Notes under the pieces: model-generated
Told to the model about the DNA's origin: nothing
What the model saw: only the letters and a program-made list of their open reading frames with translations
Database searches by the model: none
In this document: one piece after another, positions 9,901-17,849 of the stretch
How positions within the stretch are numbered: position 1 is the stretch's first letter
Layout: every line of letters begins with the position of its first letter
Program-made: the position numbers and the translations under genes
Assembly (NCBI GenBank): GCA_009784375.1
Contig: WRBV01000001.1
Span: forward strand, 161,445-225,444
DNA from: Bacillota bacterium
GTDB lineage: Bacteria; Bacillota; Clostridia; Christensenellales; UBA1242
Reading direction: 5' to 3'
Length of the DNA stretch: 64,000 nucleotides

Positions 9901-10190
9901 GTCCGATTCTAAAGAATTCACACGTCTTGCGCGAAGTACCATTTATCCAAATGCTTGATAAAGACGGAGCAAAAATTATGGTTCAAGGAATCATTGATCT
10001 TGTTGCGATATCAAACGATAAAATAATGGTAATCGACTATAAAACAACAAGGGCAAGTGAACAAAAGATTGTAGAACTTTATACTCCACAAATGCAAATG
10101 TATGTTAATGCAATAAAACAAAGCAAAAACATAAAAAACATAGAATCATATATCTACAGCACAGTTCACGAGAAACTTATTAAACTTTAA
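6903..10190 (+). CDS. addA: ATP-dependent helicase/nuclease subunit A (AddA)
   Basis: AddA is the helicase and second nuclease of the AddAB recombination complex. In 1095 aa it shows all superfamily-1 motifs: Walker A SASAGSGKTT (residues 21-30), LTFTKASAADMR, the Walker B VDEYQDTNP (about 365), GDIKQSIYGFRGAEP, TIHKSKGLEFP and LYVALTRAKNRL. The C-terminal nuclease reads VQGIIDLVAI with VIDYKTTR near residue 1045. Its ATG overlaps the addB stop (TAATG) and GGAGGT lies just upstream inside addB, so the two subunits are coupled. The 3' end overlaps the convergent next gene by about 4 nt. Confidence 0.93.
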   Translation: MKWTQNQRGAIDTRNTDLLVSASAGSGKTTVMIERIFQMIQSGEATLDQLLVLTFTKASAADMRIKLRKKLENAGIDVIHLANCSIGTFHQFCSQLVQTYFNIAQIDPAFSIIDDQESKSIQSTILDKIIARNYENATDAIETLCASRKTEPLKELVISIYNFLCSRENSAEWLENIADKSYNLNLSKNLAIKKIVEHYANVGNHFFERFSFYFSRAKSQDIDRAFPFFEHCVELSKQLSNVKEIKDFCNLEKHFDFATLVKSYFKDFELYDEFKRGRDLLKDEIKEIQKYLIVDEKTLIQKLESDGKIINQIILLVQEFIKDYSNEKMRIGKLDFSDLEKFALKVLENEEIVNQLQDKYKFIFVDEYQDTNPVQEKILSLLNGKNLSQESNKSAFFMVGDIKQSIYGFRGAEPIIFASKLTNYDMNIGGQVVKLNENFRSHPGILGFVNDVFGKVMSKQVADIDYKTTSEFNPGAEYPDECEPAVEVILIDTKTEKREKQKIVKPYDILNDDSVVEELKKVEAQCALITQKIDQLLRTEIYDLGKKTYRKVQLGDIAILAKEKTHMNLLANTLARAGIECAVTNKQSASEQFEIAVLEKFLYAISNPYNDLPLVLTMSSFIFGFTSDDLATIKMASNQKNSFYEKILEYINSNNNELAGELADFVNILNEYHQFAKDNTVTAVLTKFLVQFGVIEKLLVTPNGEVMVSNIQNYLNTLSKATYAESLSKFLFMLENDMLQIEQTSGGGTRDRVQIMTIHKSKGLEFPIVILFDASVKFSSIESRKFMVIDRNYGLCMHSVDIENYKKSSSIARLGAKINAKNIQIAEEMRLLYVALTRAKNRLVIIGGCDVGKAREIIPSSFYEIQKSNNYIDFLSPVIFEESKNFSLKQIKLDQIKIISKTREQKVLSGEIDEKLVNLLKQTYEKESTPIIGADIVLKHSVTSLTKSEQNTIDFVPRKLFTEDRGVDYGTRFHGIMQRIDLETQTHEDKNIEKCLNVIRPILKNSHVLREVPFIQMLDKDGAKIMVQGIIDLVAISNDKIMVIDYKTTRASEQKIVELYTPQMQMYVNAIKQSKNIKNIESYIYSTVHEKLIKL

Positions 10191-10666
10191 AACTCTTCGC
10201 TGTTGTTACAAATAATTGGTGGTATAAGCCAATTGAAAAGTCCACTTGCCACCGCGATTATGACAAGTTCAAGCGGTACATTAAGATAAGGAACAATAAA
10301 CAAGCTTCGGATACAGATATAAATAAGTATCAGGCTGAACAACATTTTATACCAAAGATCGAAGCGGTCGGCTGAATAAAATGTTTTGGAATTAACACGA
10401 TATACAAGAAAAGATATATAAGCACAAATTGCAAGGATTCCAGCAAAGAAAAATATAGGAAGTGGATTAAAAGATGTAATGTCTTGCCACAGAAAATGTA
10501 CGGCAAAGACCTCTATGTATCTATCAGCATTATCGTCAAAGACCTGTGTAGGGGTAAATATAAAAAGTAATGATGCAAGCAACAAAAAACATGCTGTAAT
10601 TATTTTCATAATTACAATGTATTTGTTTGGCAAACTGCTGTACTTTTTGTACTTCTTTTTCCCCAT
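10187..10666 (-). CDS. Four-helix membrane protein of unknown function
   Basis: This 159-aa protein has a basic N-terminus (MGKKKYKKY) and about four hydrophobic helices (roughly residues 18-38, 66-88, 104-124 and 128-150). No family is recognised. On the minus strand, TTGACA (10698-10703) and TATGCT 17 nt further on sit just before the ATG, leaving at most a two-base leader. It lies downstream of the germination-like genes but has its own promoter. Confidence 0.65.
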   Translation of the reverse strand: MGKKKYKKYSSLPNKYIVIMKIITACFLLLASLLFIFTPTQVFDDNADRYIEVFAVHFLWQDITSFNPLPIFFFAGILAICAYISFLVYRVNSKTFYSADRFDLWYKMLFSLILIYICIRSLFIVPYLNVPLELVIIAVASGLFNWLIPPIICNNSEEF

Positions 10667-10709
10667 TTGTTATAAGCATATTGGAAATTGATAAATGTGT
10701 CAAGTTAAT

Positions 10710-11366
10710 CTATGTTTGAATTAAGCCTCTTGAAAGAGTTACATATTCACCTTCGTTTTCTATTGTATCATTTTCTCCGATTCTGACTTTTGTTATTTTT
10801 GACATTCTATTTCGCCCAAGACTATCCTTGAAAAATCTTTCAAGACTTGTACTTGTAAATCGATTATCTTGTCTGTTGAACTCGGCAATTTGTTGTAACT
10901 TTGCACTTCGTACGTCTCCGATTTCGATACTTGCCTGCATAAGTTCTTCGATATCATCATCAGTATAGAGAAGAACCGCCGAATTACTCAACGTTGATTT
11001 TAACAAAAATGGTTTAAGCAAATCAGCAAAATTTTCTTCCCGCAGCCCGTCTCCCAATATAATTATGGTGCAATGCGAAAATGAAATTGTACGACCTTGG
11101 CTGCGACCTATTTCATTAAAAGCGTCGTCTATTGAAGGTGCGGTCGCGGTCACAAGTTCACGTTCCATAACACCAAATGGGTCAAAGTTGAAAATAATAT
11201 GTTCACAGACCACCTTGTATTCTCCGTTAATCTTGTCTATACCAAGTGCGGTAACAATGGTTTGTGATAATGCAAGAGGTTGCTTTGTCATTGCCATTGG
11301 TAAAACGGCAATCAATGCGACAAGGAACAAGATAAGAAATTTCTTTGCCCAGATAACTTTAAACAT
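10710..11366 (-). CDS. Ger(x)C-like germination protein, N-terminal domain only
   Basis: Ger(x)C proteins are lipoproteins of spore germinant receptors. The 218-aa product matches the N-terminal domain: after a membrane helix (about 8-26) comes VTALGIDKINGEYKVVCEH, then the SQGRTISFSHCTIIILGDGL stretch with its typical spacing, and the following helical segment. It stops at about residue 218 where full GerC proteins run to 370-400 aa, and it lacks the expected lipobox cysteine after the signal. It overlaps the upstream gerB-like gene by 8 nt, so the two are co-translated. It may be a trimmed C subunit or a partner in a different assembly. Confidence 0.65.
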   Translation of the reverse strand: MFKVIWAKKFLILFLVALIAVLPMAMTKQPLALSQTIVTALGIDKINGEYKVVCEHIIFNFDPFGVMERELVTATAPSIDDAFNEIGRSQGRTISFSHCTIIILGDGLREENFADLLKPFLLKSTLSNSAVLLYTDDDIEELMQASIEIGDVRSAKLQQIAEFNRQDNRFTSTSLERFFKDSLGRNRMSKITKVRIGENDTIENEGEYVTLSRGLIQT

Positions 11367-12447
11367 TTTTCGTACCTCGCTTTTTCAAGATCAATGAATT
11401 CACAAAGAACGCAAGAGGAATGAACAAGAACAATGCCACTATGCCTGGTGCGATGATACGGATGAACCTGTCCAAAGTGTCGCCGCAGAATATGAAATAG
11501 TAAAGCAGGTATAACGCAACCGCAATGCCGAATCCGATGTATCCCGCACGATGTTTGATATTGAACAAATATCGCACACATGCAAAACTTGCATAAAACG
11601 TAACGCCAAAACGGATAAGTAAGAGAAGTAGCCAAACACAAATCAAAATCCAATCCAACCGACCACTTTGCGTGAGGAATGTTGAATGCACGGTAAGGTT
11701 AATAATTGCAACGTTTTTAAGCTCTGCGATTGGTCCGAATAAGCTTGTGAACATAAATACAAAGAACACAAAGAACAATCCAACGATTCCAGCCGTAATC
11801 ATAAAATTTCGCCGAAAGTTCTTTTCGATTTTTATGTCACCGCTAAATATGAACAAAAATGATGCAGATTCAAAATAAATCAAGTTATGGTAAAGTGTTC
11901 GAAAAATTGGACTTGCTCCATTTTCGAACATCGGTGTTATTTCGCTTGGTCGCATTTGCGAAAGAGCGGGGAAGATAGATAATGCCAATGCCAACAATAT
12001 GAATATATAGAATATCTCGCCACTTCGGAATATTGCACGGGCTGGAACAAAACAAAAACATATCCCGAATATCATCAATGGTACAAGAAATTTATGTATA
12101 TTCATCGTTCCGTTAAAAAGGTGTTCGTTCAACAGTAAATGTGAACTTCGCATTAAAATAAATAATTGCAACATGAAAAGCGAAAACATCAACGATATCA
12201 TAAACTTTGCGCCAATACCTTTTGCATTAGACCGAAAGTCACTATAAATATCGCTGTCTTTACCGATGACCAGCACATTTAATACAAGGAACAAAACCAA
12301 CAATTCCAACACCGTTCCAATCAACGCAACTATCCACGCATCACGCCCAGCACCACCCGACAATAACCCAGGCAAAGATAAAAACTTTATAGAAAAAAAG
12401 TAAATACAAAAAAATATAATAACCTGTCGCGTCGAGATTTTTTTCAT
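11359..12447 (-). CDS. GerB-family spore germination permease
   Basis: Members of this APC-type family bind germinants in the spore inner membrane. The 362-aa product has about ten hydrophobic helices, the starting pattern ISTRQVIIFFCIYFFSIKF typical of GerB proteins, and the usual family length. The partner GerC-like gene overlaps its 3' end. No gerA-type gene is adjacent, which is unusual for a receptor operon. On the minus strand a TTGGAT box, 18-nt spacer and CATACT box end 6 nt before the ATG, so this message may also be leaderless; a sporulation sigma factor could use a similar CATA-type -10. Confidence 0.75.
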   Translation of the reverse strand: MKKISTRQVIIFFCIYFFSIKFLSLPGLLSGGAGRDAWIVALIGTVLELLVLFLVLNVLVIGKDSDIYSDFRSNAKGIGAKFMISLMFSLFMLQLFILMRSSHLLLNEHLFNGTMNIHKFLVPLMIFGICFCFVPARAIFRSGEIFYIFILLALALSIFPALSQMRPSEITPMFENGASPIFRTLYHNLIYFESASFLFIFSGDIKIEKNFRRNFMITAGIVGLFFVFFVFMFTSLFGPIAELKNVAIINLTVHSTFLTQSGRLDWILICVWLLLLLIRFGVTFYASFACVRYLFNIKHRAGYIGFGIAVALYLLYYFIFCGDTLDRFIRIIAPGIVALFLFIPLAFFVNSLILKKRGTKNV

Positions 12448-12524
12448 GGTGGTAGTATGTAGAAAATGTTAACCTTTATCCAAGGTATAAAGTACAGTTT
12501 AATGTAAGAGAGAAAAACCCCGTA

Positions 12525-12660
12525 CACGTCATTCAGAGGAGCGATAGCGACGAGGAATCTAGCGTAGCGATAAATCTAGCCTTTTGTTTGCATTTGATAA
12601 ATATAATGCGGCTTCGCCTAGATTCTTCGTCGTCACTTCGTGACTCCTCTGAATGACGTG
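12525..12660. repeat. MITE-like palindromic element
   Basis: This 136-bp element sits in the gene-free interval 12448-12783 between the divergent gerB-like and secA genes. The outer arms CACGTCATTCAGAGGAG (from 12525) and CTCCTCTGAATGACGTG (to 12660) are perfect inverted repeats, and the inner arms (GAGGAATCTAGC and CTAGATTCTTCGTCG) continue the palindrome with mismatches. There is no coding capacity. The end sequence CGTCATT..AGGAG recurs in a 36-bp element at 27475-27510. Nothing else is seen in the interval except the flanking promoters. Confidence 0.8.
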
Positions 12661-12749
12661 AGAGGGTGTGTATAACAAAAACGGGAATTACTTTCCGTTT
12701 TTTCGTATACACAATCACCCCAATTTGTCAATATAGCAAACTATTATCT

Positions 12750-12777
12750 TTGATTTTTTAGCCAATTGGTGTATAAT
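12750..12777 (+). promoter_or_regulatory. Promoter of secA
   Basis: TTGATT (12750-12755) and TATAAT (12772-12777) are 16 nt apart. The secA ATG at 12784 is 6 nt past the -10 box. An upstream in-frame start at 12766 would overlap the -10 box and is rejected. Confidence 0.75.
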
Positions 12778-12783
12778 TGGTGC

Positions 12784-15492
12784 ATGGGACTTTTTTCATC
12801 AGATAACGCGAGAAACGTCGGCAAACTTAAAAAAGTTGCGGACAAGGTCTTTTTATATGAAGACGAATACAAAAGTAAGAGTGATGCCGAATTGGTTGGC
12901 ATGACCGAAAAATTTAAAAAAAGAATAGCGGACGGCGAAAAATTGGACAATTTATTGCCCGAGGCTTTTGCCGTTGTACGTGAAGCCGCTGACCGTGTTC
13001 TTGGTCAAAGACCGTTCTACTCACAAGTGCTTGGTGGTGTTGCATTGCACCAAGGTCGTATTGCCGAGATGAAAACGGGTGAAGGTAAAACACTTACATG
13101 TACATTGCCAGCATATTTGAACGCATTGGCGGGCAAAGGCGTACATATCGTCGAGGTTAACGAATACCTTGCAAAACGTAACACAGAATGGATGGGTAAG
13201 GTTCACAGGTTCCTTGGGCTTACTGTTGAATTTGCGCGCGCTCATGCAGAACAACCTGAAAAACAACATGCATACGCGGCGGACATTACATATATAACAA
13301 GCTCAGAGCTTGGTTTTGATTATCTTCGTGATAACTGTGCCCACCGAAAAGAAGACCGTGTTCAACGTGGGCATTATTACGCTATTGTTGACGAGGCGGA
13401 CTCTATCTTAATAGATGAATCACGAACACCGCTTATTATGTCTATGCCAACAAAGGATAACAGCGAAAATTATAAAATTTGTGACAAGTTTGTGCGGACT
13501 CTGCGTGAAGAAGATTACGAAATCGATTTAAAAGAACGTGCCGTGCGTTTGAACGAGAGTGGTATTGAAAAAGCCGAGCGCGCATTTAACATTGAAAACA
13601 TAAGTGATGCCAATAATATGGAGCTTAACCACTTTATTAACAACGCCCTAAAGGCACACTTGTTATTTGAATTGAATGCCGATTATTTGATTAACAAAGA
13701 TAAAGAAGTGGTTATTGTTGACCAGAACACAGGTCGTGCTATGGTTGGACGAAGATATTCGGATGGATTACACCAAGCAATCGAAGCAAAAGAAGGCGTT
13801 CCAGTCCGCAATGAAGACAAGACGGTTGCTACCGTAACATTGCAAAATCTTTTCAAATTATATCCAAAGCTTGCAGGGATGACGGGTACCGCTAAGACCG
13901 AGGAAAACGAATTCCAAAAGATATATGGTATTGACGTTGTGTCGATTCCAACCAACCGTCCAGTCCGCCGTGAAGACGCACCCGATGTTGTATTTACAAG
14001 TATGGAAGGAAAGCTTGGGGCAATTCTGGAAGATGTATTATGGCGACATGAACGCGGACAGCCTGTTTTGATTGGTACAACAACAATCGAAAAGTCCGAG
14101 GAAATTTCGCGATACCTTAAACAAAAAAAAGTGCCTCACGTTGTATTGAACGCAAAAAACCACGAACAAGAGGGTGCAATCGTCGCCCAGGCGGGTAAGG
14201 TCGGCGCGGTTACAATTGCAACAAACATGGCTGGTCGTGGTACCGACATTTTGCTTGGCGGTAACCCAGAATATCTTGCAAAACAACAAATGATAAAAGA
14301 TGGTTTTGATGACCAACAAATTTATGACGCAACAGGAGTGGTCGACACCGACGACAAGGAAATAATAAGAAACCGTCAAATCTATCGTGAATTATATAAC
14401 CGTTTCAAAGAACAAACAGACGCCGAGAAGGAAGAAGTTATTAAACTTGGCGGACTTCACATAATCGGTACCGAAAGACACGATTCACGAAGAATAGATA
14501 ACCAGCTCCGTGGGCGTTCAGGACGTCAAGGTGACCCAGGATCTTCGATTTTCTATATATGTATCGAAGACGACATCATGAAGCGTTTTGGAAAACATAT
14601 CATTGGCGGCACCATGAAGTTATTTAAAATGGATGACGTTCAATCACGTATGATGACAAAAATGTTCGAACGTGTCCAAAAAGCGGTCGAGGGGCATTAC
14701 TTTGACGCCCGCCGTTATACATTTGAATATGATAATGTCATGAACGGTCAACGTGAACTTATATACAAAGAACGTAACCGAATTTTGGACGGCGAAAATG
14801 TTCATGAACAAATTCTTAAAATGTTCCCCGAGGTGGTTTCTGGTATAGTTGCAAAGGCAATAGATTCCGAAGCACATTGGACAGAATGGGACTTGGAACG
14901 TGCTAACAAAGTTCTTGGACAAGACTTGTTTGGAAAAGATGTTGAATATCTTGATAAAGATAATTGTGAAGGTGCATCTCACGAAGAGGTCGAGCAGATG
15001 GTGCTTGATGCCGTATGTGATCAATATAAAAATAAGATAGAAAATCTTCGAAGTCAAGGTTTTGATTTCTCGCAACTTGAACGTGATATTCTTCTTTCTA
15101 TTGTTGATTCTAAATGGATGGATCACATTGATGCAATGGTTAACTTGCGAAATGGTATAGGATTACAGGGTTATGCACAAAAGGATCCACTTGTGGTATA
15201 TCGTGGCGAGGCAATGAAAATGTTCAACGACATGGTCGACAGCATTAACGAACGAGCATGCTTGTTCCTGTTCAAGATTCAAATCGAAAAGCGTGAAGAA
15301 AAGCCAATACCACACCGCAACGCCACAATGACAAGTGGAAGGGGAGCGGATACCGCAAATAAAGATATTGAAAAACCACAGCCAACAAGATTACAAGGCA
15401 CATACACCCATGCTAAAAAAGAAGTTGGTCGAAACGATCCATGTTCATGCAAAAGCGGAAAGAAATATAAAAATTGCTGTGGGACACTTTAA
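12784..15492 (+). CDS. secA: Preprotein translocase ATPase SecA
   Basis: SecA drives Sec-dependent export of unfolded preproteins through SecYEG. The 902-aa product carries Walker A MKTGEGKTLT (about 96-105), TSSELGFDYLRDN, the DEAD-type VDEADSILIDESRTPL (about 202-217), TNMAGRGTDI and GRSGRQGDPG of the second motor domain, and ends with the zinc-binding SEC-C motif GRNDPCSCKSGKKYKNCC. It is the main SecA by length and motif set. The start at 12784 (MGLFSSDNARNVG) is fixed by the -10 box 6 nt upstream. The gene is monocistronic with a shared terminator. It presumably exports the large surface proteins encoded further on. Confidence 0.96.
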   Translation: MGLFSSDNARNVGKLKKVADKVFLYEDEYKSKSDAELVGMTEKFKKRIADGEKLDNLLPEAFAVVREAADRVLGQRPFYSQVLGGVALHQGRIAEMKTGEGKTLTCTLPAYLNALAGKGVHIVEVNEYLAKRNTEWMGKVHRFLGLTVEFARAHAEQPEKQHAYAADITYITSSELGFDYLRDNCAHRKEDRVQRGHYYAIVDEADSILIDESRTPLIMSMPTKDNSENYKICDKFVRTLREEDYEIDLKERAVRLNESGIEKAERAFNIENISDANNMELNHFINNALKAHLLFELNADYLINKDKEVVIVDQNTGRAMVGRRYSDGLHQAIEAKEGVPVRNEDKTVATVTLQNLFKLYPKLAGMTGTAKTEENEFQKIYGIDVVSIPTNRPVRREDAPDVVFTSMEGKLGAILEDVLWRHERGQPVLIGTTTIEKSEEISRYLKQKKVPHVVLNAKNHEQEGAIVAQAGKVGAVTIATNMAGRGTDILLGGNPEYLAKQQMIKDGFDDQQIYDATGVVDTDDKEIIRNRQIYRELYNRFKEQTDAEKEEVIKLGGLHIIGTERHDSRRIDNQLRGRSGRQGDPGSSIFYICIEDDIMKRFGKHIIGGTMKLFKMDDVQSRMMTKMFERVQKAVEGHYFDARRYTFEYDNVMNGQRELIYKERNRILDGENVHEQILKMFPEVVSGIVAKAIDSEAHWTEWDLERANKVLGQDLFGKDVEYLDKDNCEGASHEEVEQMVLDAVCDQYKNKIENLRSQGFDFSQLERDILLSIVDSKWMDHIDAMVNLRNGIGLQGYAQKDPLVVYRGEAMKMFNDMVDSINERACLFLFKIQIEKREEKPIPHRNATMTSGRGADTANKDIEKPQPTRLQGTYTHAKKEVGRNDPCSCKSGKKYKNCCGTL

Positions 15493-15496
15493 AAAT

Positions 15497-15523
15497 AAAA
15501 AAAGAGGCATTGACCTCTTTTTT
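15497..15523. terminator. Bidirectional terminator between secA and the lipoprotein gene
   Basis: The stem AAAAAAGAGG/CCTCTTTTTT with a CATTGA-type loop lies between convergent genes and has A and T runs on either side, so it can serve both strands. Confidence 0.85.
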
Positions 15524-15536
15524 AAATTAAACATTG

Positions 15537-16034
15537 TCACGCAGGCGATTGGACTACGGGTATAAGAACGGTGTTTAGAAAATCCTCAAGCATGTGAATG
15601 TCTTCTTGCGGTCCCGTTGCTACAAGCACCCATTCATTTACGCGGTATAATATAAACACAGTATCAAAAAGTATTGTTCGATATGATTGAAAATTTGCCC
15701 CATCAAAAATTTGTGAATAAGGAGAAAAGTAATATCGAAGCTCAAAGAAATATTCATTAAATACATGACGGGCGGTTGTGACATTATTGTACCTAGCAAA
15801 GCTTACCGAGTTATGACCGTCTAGTGTAACTATTGCAATATTCTCGAATCTGTCGAAATCATAACCAAAGCTGTCTGCTGCAAGTTCGATTTTTTGAAAG
15901 GTAAGTGCATTTAGCCTGGGACCCGAATGTGTTTCGGTTGGGGCTGGTCTGAAAAAATCAACACACCCAGCTAACGCAACGCTTGTTACAACCAACAATA
16001 AAACTGTCATCATTGGTAAAATAATCCGTTTCAT
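15537..16034 (-). CDS. Putative lipoprotein
   Basis: The 165-aa product has a signal peptide with a lipobox (VALAGC, Cys at about residue 24), then a mixed alpha/beta domain without recognised motifs. It would be lipid-anchored to the outer face of the membrane. On the minus strand TTACAT, a 17-nt spacer and TATACT end 6 nt before the ATG, so this is another leaderless start. The family is unknown. Confidence 0.7.
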   Translation of the reverse strand: MKRIILPMMTVLLLVVTSVALAGCVDFFRPAPTETHSGPRLNALTFQKIELAADSFGYDFDRFENIAIVTLDGHNSVSFARYNNVTTARHVFNEYFFELRYYFSPYSQIFDGANFQSYRTILFDTVFILYRVNEWVLVATGPQEDIHMLEDFLNTVLIPVVQSPA

Positions 16035-16090
16035 GTATATAGTATATGCTAAAAATCAAATTAATGTAAGCACAAAAACTTAAACATTTT

Positions 16091-16145
16091 TGTGCTTGGA
16101 CGTTAAGGTAAACTATCTGAAACATCGCTTTGCGAATAAGTCATA
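16091..16145. repeat. Dispersed element, partial copy
   Basis: The segment reads GGACGTTAAGGTAAACTATC and then a hairpin arm pair ending CGAATAAGTCATA. It aligns with the right part of the copies at 1218-1300 and 19911-19986. The stem bases differ between copies but still pair. Confidence 0.6.
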
Positions 16146-16153
16146 AGTGTATT

Positions 16154-16363
16154 CTATTCATCTACATAAATACCAAAGCAAGGTGGCTGGATTGTTTCTT
16201 TGTGTTTAAATATTGTTGTTGCACGAATATCCTTGAAAAGAAAATTACCTTTGTTTGTCATAATATATTTGTTCTTTGCATCAAGAAATTTGCAATCAAT
16301 CTGGCTGCCGTCCTTGAAGATTATTAATATGTGTGTGCCTTTGCGGAAACAATGGTGGAGCAT
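16154..16363 (-). CDS. Small protein of unknown function
   Basis: The 69-aa product begins MLHHCFRKGTHILIIFKDGS and looks like a small beta-rich domain (KDGSQIDCKFLD, a strand-turn-strand pattern reminiscent of Sm-like folds, unproven). On the minus strand TTGGGT, a 17-nt spacer and TATACT end 6 nt before this ATG, which supports the gene and selects this start over a longer frame from 16411. No family is recognised. Confidence 0.55.
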   Translation of the reverse strand: MLHHCFRKGTHILIIFKDGSQIDCKFLDAKNKYIMTNKGNFLFKDIRATTIFKHKETIQPPCFGIYVDE

Positions 16364-16449
16364 AGTTAAAGTATAGAATAAAAATTCAAACAACCCAACA
16401 TAAAATTCCATTGACTTTTATCCCAAAAATTGGTAATATATAAAGGTAC

Positions 16450-16525
16450 GCTTCCGTGGCTCAGTTGGTAGAGCAGCTGATTTGTAATCAGCAGGTCGTC
16501 GGTTCGAGTCCGACCGGGAGCTCCA
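16450..16525 (+). tRNA. tRNA-Thr (anticodon UGU)
   Basis: The 76-nt gene folds as a cloverleaf. The acceptor GCTTCCG pairs with CGGGAGC, the D arm contains GCTCAGTTGGTAGAGC, the anticodon stem GCTGA/TCAGC encloses TTTGTAA with anticodon TGT, and the T arm is GTCGGTTCGAGTCCGAC. CCA is encoded (16523-16525). It reads ACA threonine codons. A terminator follows directly. The gene borders the restriction-modification locus, and its 3' end is repeated 130 bp downstream. Confidence 0.97.
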
Positions 16526-16530
16526 AAATG

Positions 16531-16552
16531 AAAACGCCCAAGGGGCGTTTTC
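16531..16552 (+). terminator. Intrinsic terminator of tRNA-Thr
   Basis: AAAACGCCC (16531-16539) pairs with GGGCGTTTT (16543-16551) directly behind the tRNA CCA end. Confidence 0.8.
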
Positions 16553-16642
16553 GTTTGAAGATCACGGGAGGACGTAGTCCGATTGCTTGTTCGCAAGGCA
16601 AACATTTAATAACATCAATAATGCAACAATGCCGAAGGCATT

Positions 16643-16681
16643 ACTGGGAGCTCCAAGACAAACGCCGTAATGCGTTTTTAT
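16643..16681 (+). repeat. Second copy of the tRNA-Thr 3' end plus terminator
   Basis: GGGAGCTCCA (16646-16655) repeats the last ten bases of tRNA-Thr (16516-16525) and is likewise followed within a few bases by an ACGC/GCGT hairpin and a T run. The rest of the tRNA is absent. The interval 16526-16844 otherwise holds only AT-rich sequence and the methylase leader. This is either a decayed tandem tRNA or an attachment-site duplication from an integration event. Confidence 0.55.
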
Positions 16682-16844
16682 TTTGAGAATTTAGTTTAAA
16701 CACATATTCGTAAAACGAATTATATGATAGTTTCATTCTTAATTGTAAAGTGCAAGGCGACATTCGGGTATTAATTTAAACAGATTGTAGGATTCAGTTA
16801 AATATGTTATCTTATTATAAGAATAGAACGCAAAAGGGAGTCTA

Positions 16845-17849
16845 ATGAAACAATATAAATCAATAGACCTCTTTGCAGGTATTGGTGGTATTCGTCTTGG
16901 CTTTGATAATGTGTTTAAAGAAGCTATAAAAACAGTATTTGTTAGTGAATGGGACAAGCCAGCACAGATAACATATAAGGCCAATTTTGGCGACCAACTA
17001 ATATATGGGGATATAACACAAATCAGCGAAGATTTAGTCCCATCGTTTGATATATGCCTGGCAGGTTTTCCATGCCAAGCATTTAGTCTTGCAGGGCAAC
17101 GCAAAGGGTTTAAAGACAACTATAAAGATATATCTCGTGGGACATTGTTTTTTGATGTTGTGCGTATATGCCAAAAACACAAACCCAAGGTAATTTTTTG
17201 TGAAAATGTAAAAGGCCTTACAGTTCATGATAAAGGTAAAACTTTTTCTGTCATTATGGAGACATTAAAGCAACTTGGATATATGCCTTATGATAAAATT
17301 TTAAATAGTAAAGACTTTGGTGTTCCACAAAACCGAGAAAGAATCTATATAGTTGCTTTTAGAAATGATATAGATAGTTCATCGTTCCAATTTCCACAGC
17401 CAACAGATAATACAAAAAAAATTAAAGATATCTTAGAAAATCCACCAGTTCCTGCAAAATATTATTTAAGTGAGAAGTATATAGACACATTAAGAAAACA
17501 TAAGGCAAGACACGAATCCAAAGGTAATGGATTTGGCTATGAAATTCGCGAATGGAATGGTATAGCAGGTGCTATTGTATGTGGTGGTATGGGTAGAGAG
17601 AGGAATCTTTTGATAGACACAAGACAGCAAAATTTAACTCCAACAACGAACATTAAAGGTAAGATTAATTCGGAAGGCATCCGCAAAATGACACCAAGAG
17701 AATGGGCAAGATTACAAGGGTTTCCAGACACATTCAAATTTGAAGTAGCAGATGTACACCTTTATAAACAATTTGGTAACAGCGTAACTGTCCCCGTTAT
17801 AGAAGCAATAGCAAAACAGATAAAGGTGGTGCTAGATGGCGGCAAATAG
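16845..17849 (+). CDS. DNA cytosine-5 methyltransferase, HpaII-type
   Basis: The enzyme methylates cytosine at C5 in the recognition site of the paired endonuclease. The 334-aa product has all C5-methylase motifs in order: I DLFAGIGGIRLGF (8-20), IV GFPCQAFSLAG with catalytic Cys77, VI FCENVKGL, VIII QNRERIYIVAF, a short target-recognition region around IVCGGMGRERNLLID, IX MTPREWARLQGFPD and X QFGNSVTVPVIEAIA. Its stop overlaps the start of an HpaII-like endonuclease by 14 nt, so the predicted target is CCGG. AAGGGAG precedes the ATG. The pair is a mobile-type addition next to tRNA-Thr. Confidence 0.92.
   Translation: MKQYKSIDLFAGIGGIRLGFDNVFKEAIKTVFVSEWDKPAQITYKANFGDQLIYGDITQISEDLVPSFDICLAGFPCQAFSLAGQRKGFKDNYKDISRGTLFFDVVRICQKHKPKVIFCENVKGLTVHDKGKTFSVIMETLKQLGYMPYDKILNSKDFGVPQNRERIYIVAFRNDIDSSSFQFPQPTDNTKKIKDILENPPVPAKYYLSEKYIDTLRKHKARHESKGNGFGYEIREWNGIAGAIVCGGMGRERNLLIDTRQQNLTPTTNIKGKINSEGIRKMTPREWARLQGFPDTFKFEVADVHLYKQFGNSVTVPVIEAIAKQIKVVLDGGK

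Noticed and set aside
12533..12718. Minus-strand ORF over the palindrome
   Set aside because: It is the translation of the MITE-like inverted repeat.
16366..16686. ORFs on both strands across tRNA-Thr
   Set aside because: They read through the tRNA, its terminator and the duplicated tail; a common false ORF type at tRNA genes.
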